DNA of 64,000 bases from Spirochaeta cellobiosiphila DSM 17781 (GTDB taxonomy: Bacteria; Spirochaetota; Spirochaetia; DSM-17781), in assembly GCF_000426705.1 (NCBI RefSeq), contig NZ_AUFW01000012.1, positions 62,001 to 126,000 of the forward strand. Direction: 5' to 3'. A program made the translations under genes and the position numbers. This document shows positions 54,829-63,012 of the stretch, one piece after another. A model generated the notes under the pieces. It saw nothing but the letters and a program-made list of their open reading frames with translations, was not told the DNA's origin and ran no database searches. The number at the start of each line of letters is the position of its first letter. The first letter of the stretch is position 1.

Positions 54829-55767
54829 TTATTCCTCCTCTTGTTGGATTGTCAAAAAAATAATGGATTTGGCTGTGGTCCCGTTTTGCAAATCCGAGGC
54901 AATATTAAACTCATCACTTACTCTTCTCACATTGGGCAGTCCCATACCAGCTCCAAAACCTAAACTTCTGATCCAATCATTGGCTGTAGAGTATCCTTCT
55001 TGTAGGGCCAGATTTATATCCGGTATGCCTGGACCAGTATCCACTGCTGTTATTTCGACTCGATCTTCTTCAAAAAGAAATATAATACGTCCACCATCTG
55101 AATGTTTGACTTGATTCATTTCCAACTCATAAGCAGCAACAGCGATTCTCCTAATTGTTTTTCTATCTAATTCTTTGTTTTTAAGGATCTTCTTAATCTC
55201 TGTTGATGCTTTACCTGCATTTTCAAAATCAAATTTTCTTACAATATACTCTCTATGCATATGACTTACAGGAAGAGGTGGGTTTTGTGCTCGTATACGC
55301 TGTTCAAGCTGTTCCATTTCTTTGTTCAGTTCGACTAGTAGAGCAGAAGAGATATCCCGGCTTGTGACGATTCCTACAAGTTTGTTATCCTTATTTAATA
55401 CTGGAAATCTTCCATATTTGTATTTATCAAAATAGGTGATACCGAATGAGAGGGGCATATCATCTTCGAGAACAATAATATTACGACTCATATGATCTTG
55501 GGCTCTATCATCTATATAACCTAGATCAAGAGCATTAATAATATCATCCACAGAAATGATCCCAATTAATCTACCATTATCAACAACAGGAACTCCTGTA
55601 ATAGAGTTTTCCTTCATTATTTTTTGTATGGATCTCATTGTATCAGAGGGTCCTGCTAAATGCAGTTCAGAGGTCATGACATCTTTGATTTTTAATCTAT
55701 AAATGAGCTCAAGTACAACAGTAGGACTGGAATCCGTATTGATGGGAATACCACCTGATGAGGTCAT
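54829..55767 (-). CDS. CBS-pair protein fused to a histidine-kinase-like ATPase
   Basis: The 312-residue protein has two CBS domains (about 30-150: MTSELHLAGPSDTMRSIQKIMKENSITGVPVVDNGRLIGIIS then DISSALL) and a C-terminal GHKL ATPase (about 190-310: AYELEMNQVKHSDGG with the N-box, AVDTGPGIPD and LGFGAGMGLPNVRRV). No histidine phospho-acceptor domain is present, so it resembles anti-sigma or serine kinase modules. CBS domains bind adenosine nucleotides. It lies between the flavodoxin-like and DRTGG genes on the minus strand, next to the hydrogenase operon. Confidence 0.85.
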   Translation of the reverse strand: MTSSGGIPINTDSSPTVVLELIYRLKIKDVMTSELHLAGPSDTMRSIQKIMKENSITGVPVVDNGRLIGIISVDDIINALDLGYIDDRAQDHMSRNIIVLEDDMPLSFGITYFDKYKYGRFPVLNKDNKLVGIVTSRDISSALLVELNKEMEQLEQRIRAQNPPLPVSHMHREYIVRKFDFENAGKASTEIKKILKNKELDRKTIRRIAVAAYELEMNQVKHSDGGRIIFLFEEDRVEITAVDTGPGIPDINLALQEGYSTANDWIRSLGFGAGMGLPNVRRVSDEFNIASDLQNGTTAKSIIFLTIQQEEE

Positions 55768-56112
55768 TTATCGTTCTCCTTTTTGAAGTTGTCCAAGTGC
55801 ATAACAAGCTTCAAAGCAACCCAATGGTGTGGTTAGTATAGGGATCCCGGATTCTTTTGCCAGTTCCTTAAGCTTTGGTTGAGGGGTTTTTCCATTTACT
55901 AACATAATGGCTACAGCGCCCACTATGTCTGATGTCCTGGCTACCTGATCACTAGTAAGGCTCGTAACAAGAAGAAAGTCTTCTTTGTCCACGACTAGCA
56001 CATCACTCATTAAATCACAGGCAATTATATCTTCGAATTCTATATCTTCATATCCATCAACATCAACTGCTATATTAGCCTTTAGTGGAGTCATTACTGA
56101 GGTGACTTTCAT
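55768..56112 (-). CDS. DRTGG-domain protein
   Basis: The 114-residue product (from ATG 56112, with GGAGAG upstream) shows a DRTGG-like pattern: VDGYEDIEFEDIIACDLMSDVLVVDKEDFLLVTSLTSDQVARTSDIVG and VNGKTPQPKLKELAKESGIPILTTP. It shares the fold, not the detailed sequence, with the protein at 48163. It precedes the CBS-ATPase gene (no gap) and is divergent from the hydrogenase operon, which implies joint regulation. Confidence 0.8.
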   Translation of the reverse strand: MKVTSVMTPLKANIAVDVDGYEDIEFEDIIACDLMSDVLVVDKEDFLLVTSLTSDQVARTSDIVGAVAIMLVNGKTPQPKLKELAKESGIPILTTPLGCFEACYALGQLQKGER

Positions 56113-56409
56113 ATATCGAGCTCTCCTTTTACTTACAATACCTTTACCAATGATACTACATTTATAGTGCAAATATCATCCCTTTTCCCTAAGGAAAATA
56201 ATTTAAACATTATCATTATACTATACTATTCCTATATATAATAATGATTTAATTCGTGTTAACAGGTTTTCCCTGCTAAGGTTTTGTTAAAAGATAAAAA
56301 AATGATTCTTTTTCGATACATTTTTATTGATTTGCCAGAAACCATAGCCTATACTGATAAAGCTTCTAGAGAAGCGGACAATAGAAACTTAATTTTTAAG
56401 GAGAAGTGG
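56113..56409. other. 297 bp divergent region between DRTGG and hydrogenase genes
   Basis: AT-rich region with several TATA-like hexamers. Inverted repeats are TTTTCC/GGAAAA (56183-56198) and an imperfect TTAACAGG/CCTGCTAA (56259-56279), either of which could be regulator sites. An in-frame extension of the NuoE-like gene to 56284 is present but lacks conserved sequence and is rejected in favour of the ATG at 56410. No tRNA or small gene was seen. Confidence 0.5.
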
Positions 56410-56892
56410 ATGGCTGTGGACACCCAAGATGAGCTCAAGTTTTCTGATCAACTCGTCGCCTTCATTGAAGAGTGGAGAAACAAATCGGGTAACTTGATAA
56501 TGATTCTGCATAAACTGCAGGAAGAGTTCGGCTATATTCCCCGACAGGGAGCAATAAAGCTATCACAAATGCTGGATGTACCTCTAGCAAAGATCTATGG
56601 GGTGGTGACTTTTTATCACTTTTTTAAATTGACTAAACCTGGTCGACACAAAATCTCTGTATGTATGGGAACTGCTTGCTATCTAAAGGGAGGCCAAGAC
56701 CTTTTGGTAGAATTGGAGAACATATTAGGGGTACCTGTTAATCAAGTAACTGATAATGGAGAATTTAGTGTGGAAGCAGTTCGCTGTATTGGCTGTTGTG
56801 GACTTGCACCTGTTATGACAGTTGGTGACGAGGTATTTGGTAAAGTCAAACCTGATGAACTACCTGGAATCATTGCTAAATATAAGGATTAA
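56410..56892 (+). CDS. hndA: NuoE/HndA-type [2Fe-2S] subunit of the hydrogenase
   Basis: The 160-residue protein has the four cysteines of the NuoE [2Fe-2S] site in VCMGTACYLKGG and CIGCCGLAP, preceded by GYIPRQGAIKLSQML and IYGVVTFYHFF. It passes electrons between the flavin subunit and the rest of the complex. The start is ATG 56410 with AAGGAG upstream (56398-56403), because the preceding 42 codons lack family similarity. It opens the hydrogenase operon. Confidence 0.9.
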   Translation: MAVDTQDELKFSDQLVAFIEEWRNKSGNLIMILHKLQEEFGYIPRQGAIKLSQMLDVPLAKIYGVVTFYHFFKLTKPGRHKISVCMGTACYLKGGQDLLVELENILGVPVNQVTDNGEFSVEAVRCIGCCGLAPVMTVGDEVFGKVKPDELPGIIAKYKD

Positions 56893-56897
56893 AAGGA

Positions 56898-57446
56898 ATG
56901 CATTATTCCCTCTGTGATTTTTTGATGGATGCTGTACAAAATTCCATTGAAGCAGAGGCTTCTCTTGTCAACATACGTTGGGAGGAGAGTGAAAGAGAAT
57001 TATGCATGTCTGTTGTTGATAATGGTTGTGGAATGTCTGAACAGGAGTTAGCTATGGCTCTGGACCCTTTTTGGACAAATGGAAAGAAACATTCTAAACG
57101 TAAGGTTGGATTAGGGCTTCCATTCTTGATGCAAACATTAGATATGACTGGCGGTGTTTTCAAAATTCAGTCCCAATTAAATAAAGGGACGGTTCTGGAA
57201 GCAGTATTTAATAGGGAACATGTTGATACTCCCCCGTTGGGAGATTTCATGGGCGCCTTCTTTTCTTGCCTGACACTCGAAGGGGAGCATGAAATGATAA
57301 TCCAACGCATTTGTGACCATAGGGAGAACAATATTAATTACACCCTGGTTCGCTCAGAATTAAAAGCAATTTTGGGGGACTTAAACGATGCTGCAAATCT
57401 AGGACTTCTGAAAGATTTTATCTGTTCTCAAGAAGAGAATAATTAA
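56898..57446 (+). CDS. GHKL-type ATPase in the hydrogenase operon
   Basis: The 182-residue protein has the N-box DAVQNSIEAEA, G1 VDNGCGMSE, and G2 KVGLGLPFLMQTLDMTGG of histidine-kinase-like ATPases, but no phospho-acceptor His domain or sensor. Similar stand-alone proteins occur beside [FeFe] hydrogenase genes and may act as switches or anti-sigma-type kinases. The C-terminal 80 residues are not recognised. It starts 6 bp after the NuoE-like gene. Confidence 0.85.
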   Translation: MHYSLCDFLMDAVQNSIEAEASLVNIRWEESERELCMSVVDNGCGMSEQELAMALDPFWTNGKKHSKRKVGLGLPFLMQTLDMTGGVFKIQSQLNKGTVLEAVFNREHVDTPPLGDFMGAFFSCLTLEGEHEMIIQRICDHRENNINYTLVRSELKAILGDLNDAANLGLLKDFICSQEENN

Positions 57447-57456
57447 GGAGATCCTA

Positions 57457-57843
57457 ATGGCAAAGATGAGCTTAGCTGATTTAAAAGCCCTTCGTGATCA
57501 GAAACGATCCGAGATGGCTAGAAGAACAAGTGAAGGAAAAATTGTCGATATCATTATTGGAATGGGAACATGTGGAATTGCAGCTGGTGCAAAAGATGTT
57601 CTTAATACATTTGTTGAAGAGATCAATAGTAAACAATTAGAAGGTATCGTAATAAAACAGACAGGTTGTATGGGGCTATGTCACTCTGAACCTACTGTTG
57701 AAGTTCATATGGCAGGAATGCCTGATACAATTTATGGCAATGTTAATTCTGAAGTAGCGCGAAAAATTATAGGTGATCATATTCAAGGTAAAAAACTCGT
57801 TTCCGGTCATGTCTTTGACAAACCTGCTACGGACATTAAGTAA
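57457..57843 (+). CDS. hndB: HndB-type [2Fe-2S] subunit of the hydrogenase
   Basis: The 128-residue protein has a thioredoxin-like [2Fe-2S] fold with cysteines in GTCGIAAGA and TGCMGLCHSEPTV. Such subunits accompany NAD(P)-linked [FeFe] hydrogenases (HndB or HydC-like). The C-terminal tail after about residue 110 is extra. AAGGAG precedes the ATG and the HndC gene follows by 11 bp. Confidence 0.88.
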   Translation: MAKMSLADLKALRDQKRSEMARRTSEGKIVDIIIGMGTCGIAAGAKDVLNTFVEEINSKQLEGIVIKQTGCMGLCHSEPTVEVHMAGMPDTIYGNVNSEVARKIIGDHIQGKKLVSGHVFDKPATDIK

Positions 57844-57854
57844 GGAGAATATAT

Positions 57855-59648
57855 ATGGGAATTAGTAACTATGTTTTAGTTTGTGGTGGGACAGGTTGTG
57901 AATCCACCAAATCCGATACCATCTATAAGAACCTTATGGCTGCTGCAGACAAGGCAGGTATTGGAGAAACCGTTCAGATTGTAAAAACAGGTTGTTTTGG
58001 TTTATGTGAAAAGGGACCTATTGTAAAGTTCCTGCCTGATGAATCATTTTATGTAGAAGTAAAACCTGAAGATACTGATGAACTAGTTAATGAACATCTT
58101 GTAAAGGGTCGTAAAGTTGAAAGACTTCTTTATAAGAATGAAAAGCAAGAAGCTCTTCATAAAGAAGATGATATTCCTTTTTATCAAAAACAAAAACGTA
58201 TTGTTCTTAGAAACTGTGGTGTCATTAACCCTGAAGATATAACTGAATATATTGCTCGTGATGGATATGCGGCATTAGAAAAAGTTTTGTTTGAGATGAC
58301 TCCTGATCAGGTTGTTGAAGAATTAAAAACAGCTGGTTTAAGAGGTCGTGGTGGGGCAGGTTTTCCCACTTGGATGAAATGGAACTTTACCAAATCTGTT
58401 CCTGATGATGGTGGTCCTCGCTATGTAGTATGTAATGCTGATGAAGGTGATCCGGGTGCCTATATGGATAGGTCCACATTGGAAGGTGATCCCCACTCCA
58501 TAATTGAAGCTATGACCATTGCTGGATTTACTACAGGGGCAAATCAAGGTTTTATTTACATTAGAGCTGAATATCCTCTGGCTATTGATCGTTTAAAGAT
58601 TGCCATGGCACAGGCCAAAGAATATGGTCTTCTTGGAGAAAACATTCTAGGATCTGGTTTTAATTTTGATCTGGAGATCCGTCTCGGTGCTGGTGCGTTT
58701 GTTTGTGGTGAAGAAACAGCCCTCTTAGCGTCCATAGAAGGAGAAAGGGGTATGCCAAGACCAAGACCTCCTTTTCCTGCTGTCAAAGGTTTATGGCAAC
58801 GTCCAACAGTGATAAATAACGTAGAGACCTACGCCAATATTCCTGTGATCTTAACGAAAGGTGGAGAGTGGTTTAATAAAATTGGTACCGAAAAATCAAA
58901 AGGAACCAAGGTTTTCGCTCTAACTGGTAAAATTAATAACTCCGGTCTTGTTGAAGTTCCTATGGGGACTACTCTACGTGAGATCATTTATGATGTCGGC
59001 GGTGGTATTCCTAATGGTAAAGCTTTCAAAGCTGTTCAGACAGGAGGACCCTCTGGTGGTGTTATAACTGCAGACTATCTGGATACTCCTATAGATTATG
59101 ACAATCTTATCTCGCTAGGTTCTATGATGGGATCAGGTGGAATGATTGTTATGGATGAAGATGACTGTATTCTGGATGTAACTAAGTTCTACCTTGAATT
59201 TAGTGTAGAAGAATCTTGTGGTAAATGTTCTCCCTGTCGTATTGGAGGAAAGAAGCTACATGGAATTCTTAATCGGATTACAAAAGGGAAGGGTAAGATG
59301 GAAGATCTAGAGACCCTCAAAAAAATAGGAAAGGCTATGCAGAAAGCTTCCCTTTGTGGTCTTGGACAAACTACCCCTAATCCTGTCATGTCAACTATGA
59401 AGTACTTTGCCGATGAGTACCGAGCGCACATTGTGGATAAAAAATGTCCTGCAGGAGTTTGTAAGGATTTAGTTTCCTACTCTATTGATGCAGATAAGTG
59501 TATTGGTTGTACTGTTTGTGCACGCAAATGTCCCGTCAACTGTATTGCTGGAGAGAGAAAATCACCCCACGTCATTGATAAAGATAAGTGTATTAAATGT
59601 GGTGCTTGTTTTGATGCTTGTAAATTCAATGCGGTTATAGTCGGATAG
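57855..59648 (+). CDS. hndC: NuoF/HndC-type flavin subunit of the hydrogenase
   Basis: The 597-residue protein has an N-terminal [2Fe-2S] thioredoxin-like domain (GGTGCESTKSD and TGCFGLCEKGP), the FMN/NADH-binding NuoF core (GLRGRGGAGFPTWMKW, CNADEGDPGAYMDR), the SLBB region, the 4Fe-4S motif ESCGKCSPCRIGG, and a C-terminal double ferredoxin (CIGCTVCARKCP, CIKCGACFDACKF). The protein oxidises or reduces NAD(P)H and is the flavin centre of the bifurcating complex. All expected cysteines are present. Confidence 0.96.
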   Translation: MGISNYVLVCGGTGCESTKSDTIYKNLMAAADKAGIGETVQIVKTGCFGLCEKGPIVKFLPDESFYVEVKPEDTDELVNEHLVKGRKVERLLYKNEKQEALHKEDDIPFYQKQKRIVLRNCGVINPEDITEYIARDGYAALEKVLFEMTPDQVVEELKTAGLRGRGGAGFPTWMKWNFTKSVPDDGGPRYVVCNADEGDPGAYMDRSTLEGDPHSIIEAMTIAGFTTGANQGFIYIRAEYPLAIDRLKIAMAQAKEYGLLGENILGSGFNFDLEIRLGAGAFVCGEETALLASIEGERGMPRPRPPFPAVKGLWQRPTVINNVETYANIPVILTKGGEWFNKIGTEKSKGTKVFALTGKINNSGLVEVPMGTTLREIIYDVGGGIPNGKAFKAVQTGGPSGGVITADYLDTPIDYDNLISLGSMMGSGGMIVMDEDDCILDVTKFYLEFSVEESCGKCSPCRIGGKKLHGILNRITKGKGKMEDLETLKKIGKAMQKASLCGLGQTTPNPVMSTMKYFADEYRAHIVDKKCPAGVCKDLVSYSIDADKCIGCTVCARKCPVNCIAGERKSPHVIDKDKCIKCGACFDACKFNAVIVG

Positions 59649-59662
59649 GAGAAAGATTAGTC

Positions 59663-61405
59663 ATGATTAATGTTAAAATAAACGGTACCCCTGTTCAGGT
59701 AGAATCTGGTACGTCTATTCTAAATGCAGCTAAAGCGGCTGGAGTAAAGATCCCCACTTTGTGTGCTCACCCTGATCTGCCTCCCAATGCTTCCTGCGGA
59801 ATTTGTGTTGTCAAGCAAGAAGGTAGTCCTAAAATGGTTAGGGCTTGTGCAGCTGCTTGTACTGAAGGGGTCAATTATATAACCCATGACCCAGAAATTG
59901 TTGAAGTTAGAAAAAGTGTTGTTGAACTAATATTAGCGAATCATCCTAATGATTGTTTGACTTGTGGAAGAAGTGGTAACTGTGAATTACAGAAAATTAG
60001 TGCTGATTTTGGTATTCGCGAGATTCCTTTTTCACGCGGAACTAAGAAGTTACCCCGTGATACTTCTACCCCTTCTATTGTTTTAAATCCTGAAAAATGT
60101 ATAGGATGCGGCCGTTGTGTAACTGTTTGCCAACAACTTCAAGATGTATGGGCTCTCGAGTTCCTCGATCGTGGAGATGAAACAAAAATGGCTCCAGCAG
60201 CTGGTGTTCTTTTAAATGATTCTCCCTGTATTAAATGTGGCCAATGTTCAGCCCATTGTCCAGTAGGTGCTATATTTGAAAGAGATCAAACACAGGATCT
60301 ATGGGATGCTATCCGTGATCCTGCTAAGCATGTAGCAGTTCAAGTTGCCCCAGCTGTTCGTGTTGCTATCGGTGAAGCTTTTGGTTTAGAGCCTGGAGTT
60401 ATCTCAACAGGTAAGTTATACGCAGCTCTTAGACGTCTCGGTGTAGATGCTGTTTTTGATACAAACTTTGCTGCGGATTTAACCATAATGGAAGAAGGTA
60501 CTGAGTTTGTTGAAAGATTTACGAAAGGTGGTATTCTCCCTCAGATAACTTCTTGTTGTCCTTCATGGGTTGATTATATGGAAAAGTACTATTCTGATAT
60601 GATACCTAATTTTTCTACTGCTAAATCACCTATGATGATGCAAGGAGCAATGACTAAAACTTATTATGCTGAAGTAGGTAAGTTGGATCCTGCTAATATC
60701 TATTCTGTTGCTATTATGCCTTGTACTTCAAAAAAATATGAAATAGATCGTGATGATGCTATGAGATCTTCTGGTTATGCAGATATGGATTTAAGTATCA
60801 CAACTCGTGAGCTTTCACGAATGATTAAACAAGCAGGTATTGATTTTAATTCCTTACCTGATGAGCAAGCAGATAGTCCCATAGGTCAGTATTCTGGAGC
60901 CGGTGTTATTTTTGGGGTTACTGGTGGTGTAATGGAAGCGGCTTTAAGAACTTCCTATCATCTAATCACTAAAGAGGAGCTGGACAAAGTTGAGTTCATG
61001 AATGTTCGTGGTTTAGATGGTGTAAAAACCGCAGAAGTTGATATTAAGGGAACTAAGGTTAGAGTTGCCGTTGCTCATGGTATTGCCAATGTGAAGTCTG
61101 TACTTGATGAAGTAAAGAAGGCTCAAAAAGAGGGTAAAGAATTACCTTATCATTTTATTGAGGTTATGGCATGTCGTGGTGGTTGTATTGCTGGTGGTGG
61201 TCAACCTTATGGAACAACAGATGAAGTAAGAGCTAAACGTATTGCTGGTATTTATCAGGATGATGTCTCTTCAACCAAAAGGTGTTCTCACCTAAACCCG
61301 GATATTGTTAAAATATATGATGAGTATCTAGGAAGTCCTAATAGTGAAAAAGCCCATAAGCTTCTTCACACTCATTATACAGCACGTCCGTTATATACAA
61401 AATAA
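59663..61405 (+). CDS. hndD: [FeFe] hydrogenase catalytic subunit, HndD type
   Basis: The 580-residue enzyme has an N-terminal [2Fe-2S] domain, a His-Cys 4Fe-4S site (HPNDCLTCGRSGNC), a double ferredoxin (CIGCGRCVTVCQQL and CIKCGQCSAHCPVGA), and the H-cluster: L1 TSCCPSWVDYME, L2 MPCTSKKYE, L3 MACRGGCIAGGGQP, followed by the small-subunit-like tail. Departures from the common form are CCPSW for CCPGW and ACRGGC for ACPGGC/ACHGGC. The enzyme exchanges protons and H2. Maturases HydE, HydF and HydG are not in the window. A terminator follows. Confidence 0.96.
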   Translation: MINVKINGTPVQVESGTSILNAAKAAGVKIPTLCAHPDLPPNASCGICVVKQEGSPKMVRACAAACTEGVNYITHDPEIVEVRKSVVELILANHPNDCLTCGRSGNCELQKISADFGIREIPFSRGTKKLPRDTSTPSIVLNPEKCIGCGRCVTVCQQLQDVWALEFLDRGDETKMAPAAGVLLNDSPCIKCGQCSAHCPVGAIFERDQTQDLWDAIRDPAKHVAVQVAPAVRVAIGEAFGLEPGVISTGKLYAALRRLGVDAVFDTNFAADLTIMEEGTEFVERFTKGGILPQITSCCPSWVDYMEKYYSDMIPNFSTAKSPMMMQGAMTKTYYAEVGKLDPANIYSVAIMPCTSKKYEIDRDDAMRSSGYADMDLSITTRELSRMIKQAGIDFNSLPDEQADSPIGQYSGAGVIFGVTGGVMEAALRTSYHLITKEELDKVEFMNVRGLDGVKTAEVDIKGTKVRVAVAHGIANVKSVLDEVKKAQKEGKELPYHFIEVMACRGGCIAGGGQPYGTTDEVRAKRIAGIYQDDVSSTKRCSHLNPDIVKIYDEYLGSPNSEKAHKLLHTHYTARPLYTK

Positions 61406-61412
61406 TATAACT

Positions 61413-61445
61413 ATCCCCTGACTTTAACAGTCAGGGGATGTTTTA
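61413..61445 (+). terminator. rho-independent terminator of the hydrogenase operon
   Basis: ATCCCCTGACT (61413-61423), loop TTAAC and AGTCAGGGGAT (61429-61439) form a perfect 11 bp GC-rich stem followed by GTTTTATT. Confidence 0.92.
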
Positions 61446-61501
61446 TTCTAATATCAAAAATGAACTTGAAATATAAGTACTTAGCCTACCTTGTTCGCTA
61501 C

Positions 61502-61530
61502 TTAATCTACGACAAATATTATGCTATAAC
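61502..61530 (+). promoter_or_regulatory. promoter of the membrane LuxR gene, leaderless geometry
   Basis: TTAATC (61502-61507), 17 bp and TATAAC (61525-61530) end 6 nt before the ATG at 61537. No Shine-Dalgarno is present. Confidence 0.55.
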
Positions 61531-61536
61531 TTCTTT

Positions 61537-63012
61537 ATGAAAAGGTTTATCTTCTTATTTTTTATATTTAATATCATGATATATTCTGTTGTTAGTCAGG
61601 ATTTGCCTCATATAAAAATTGATAAAACATGGGCATATGAAGGTGAGATTTTTGATTTAACTGTCGTGATTCCTGATAATAAATTGAAAACAATACAGGA
61701 TGTTAAATTAAGTCTTGGAAGTGGGGCCTTACGTATTCAGTCAGAAAAATCCGGATCTGGATATTCTTTTGATGTGGTCACGAATATACAGAAGGTCTGG
61801 GAGAACAGAATATTCACTATGTATCCCACATCAAATGACAAGGTAAGTATAAGTGCCTATATTACCTATGATGATGGCAGTGTCTATACTACTCCTTATA
61901 TTTATATCAATGTACTTAAAGTCCCATCCATAACGGAGTTGGGTGCTGTTATTCTTAATATGACTGATAGTGTATATACTGCTAGAATTCCTGGTAGTGC
62001 CATGATTGAGGTCATATCCTATGATTATCTAGCTGAAAGCTATACTTCAATGATTGATAATATAAAAACGGCCTTGGCGGTGGAAGCCTTTTGGTCTTTA
62101 AATAGGTCCCTTATTTATAATAACCAAGAATACAGGATTTTTTCATTCCCACTTTCCCTAGTATTCCAAAACGAGGGTGAATATAAAATACTTCCAGATA
62201 AATTACTTCTCGAATTCAGATCTTCAGAGAGAGAGATCATATATAAAGAATTACCTGTATATCAAAACTCTTTAAATGTTAGAAAAGTAGCATTGGATGA
62301 GAAATATCCTGTTTATGGAGATTATCTATCAATTGAAACAAAGGATTATCCCCAAAAATTAAAGAATGATACTAAGACTGAATTTTATATAAAGTTGGCA
62401 ACAGATGGTTTGTTTACCTTCGAAAGTCTTAGACCTTATATTTCCTTACCTAAATTTTTAGAGGAAGAAGTCTTACGTCAAAAAATAGTATGGAATGATG
62501 ATCATGCTGAAAGGGTTCTAAATTTTAAATATGCGGGACGGGCTGAGTCCTACATAGGATATAATGTTAGTGATCTGATTATTCCTTTTCAGAAAAAAGA
62601 TGGAACTATTGATACTTATGAACTTGGCTTCGCTCCTATTGATGGCAATGTGAATTATATAGCCTTTATCTCTTTCATAGGTGTAATTGCTTTTCTTTTC
62701 ATTGGAGGAATATTTTTCTTCTATCTGTATCTTAAGAAGATTACAAAGAAGAAAAAGATCCAACTTCCAAAAGATGAAATGAATACAGCTCAACTACTCC
62801 TATTTAGTCAAGAATATGAACTCACCAAACGTGAGCAGGATATTCTGAATGTTTTAATTGATGGTAAGTCTACTAAGGAAATTGCACAGGATTTGTATAT
62901 TTCTCCAGAGACAGCAAAAAAACATATTAAGAACATAATGAAGAAGACTAATACTAAATCACGCTTAGAAATATTTGTACTTGTATCCCATTATATTAAG
63001 AAAAAAAGCTAA
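61537..63012 (+). CDS. membrane-anchored transcription regulator with a C-terminal LuxR helix-turn-helix
   Basis: The 491-residue protein begins with a signal peptide (about 1-20, ending VVSQ), continues with a beta-rich periplasmic region of about 350 residues, then has one membrane helix (about 372-396, ending in a KKITKKKKI cytoplasmic anchor), and ends in a LuxR-type helix-turn-helix (about 425-490: LTKREQDILNVLIDGKSTKEIAQDLYISPETAKKHIKNIMKKT). This puts a sensor outside and the DNA-binding domain inside, an architecture seldom described for LuxR proteins. The GC repeats and membrane/lipoprotein genes that follow may be its targets. Confidence 0.88.
   Translation: MKRFIFLFFIFNIMIYSVVSQDLPHIKIDKTWAYEGEIFDLTVVIPDNKLKTIQDVKLSLGSGALRIQSEKSGSGYSFDVVTNIQKVWENRIFTMYPTSNDKVSISAYITYDDGSVYTTPYIYINVLKVPSITELGAVILNMTDSVYTARIPGSAMIEVISYDYLAESYTSMIDNIKTALAVEAFWSLNRSLIYNNQEYRIFSFPLSLVFQNEGEYKILPDKLLLEFRSSEREIIYKELPVYQNSLNVRKVALDEKYPVYGDYLSIETKDYPQKLKNDTKTEFYIKLATDGLFTFESLRPYISLPKFLEEEVLRQKIVWNDDHAERVLNFKYAGRAESYIGYNVSDLIIPFQKKDGTIDTYELGFAPIDGNVNYIAFISFIGVIAFLFIGGIFFFYLYLKKITKKKKIQLPKDEMNTAQLLLFSQEYELTKREQDILNVLIDGKSTKEIAQDLYISPETAKKHIKNIMKKTNTKSRLEIFVLVSHYIKKKS

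Noticed and set aside
56284-56409. Extended N-terminus of the NuoE-like subunit
   Set aside because: The 42 additional codons have no similarity to the family and precede AAGGAG at 56398-56403, which fits the ATG at 56410.
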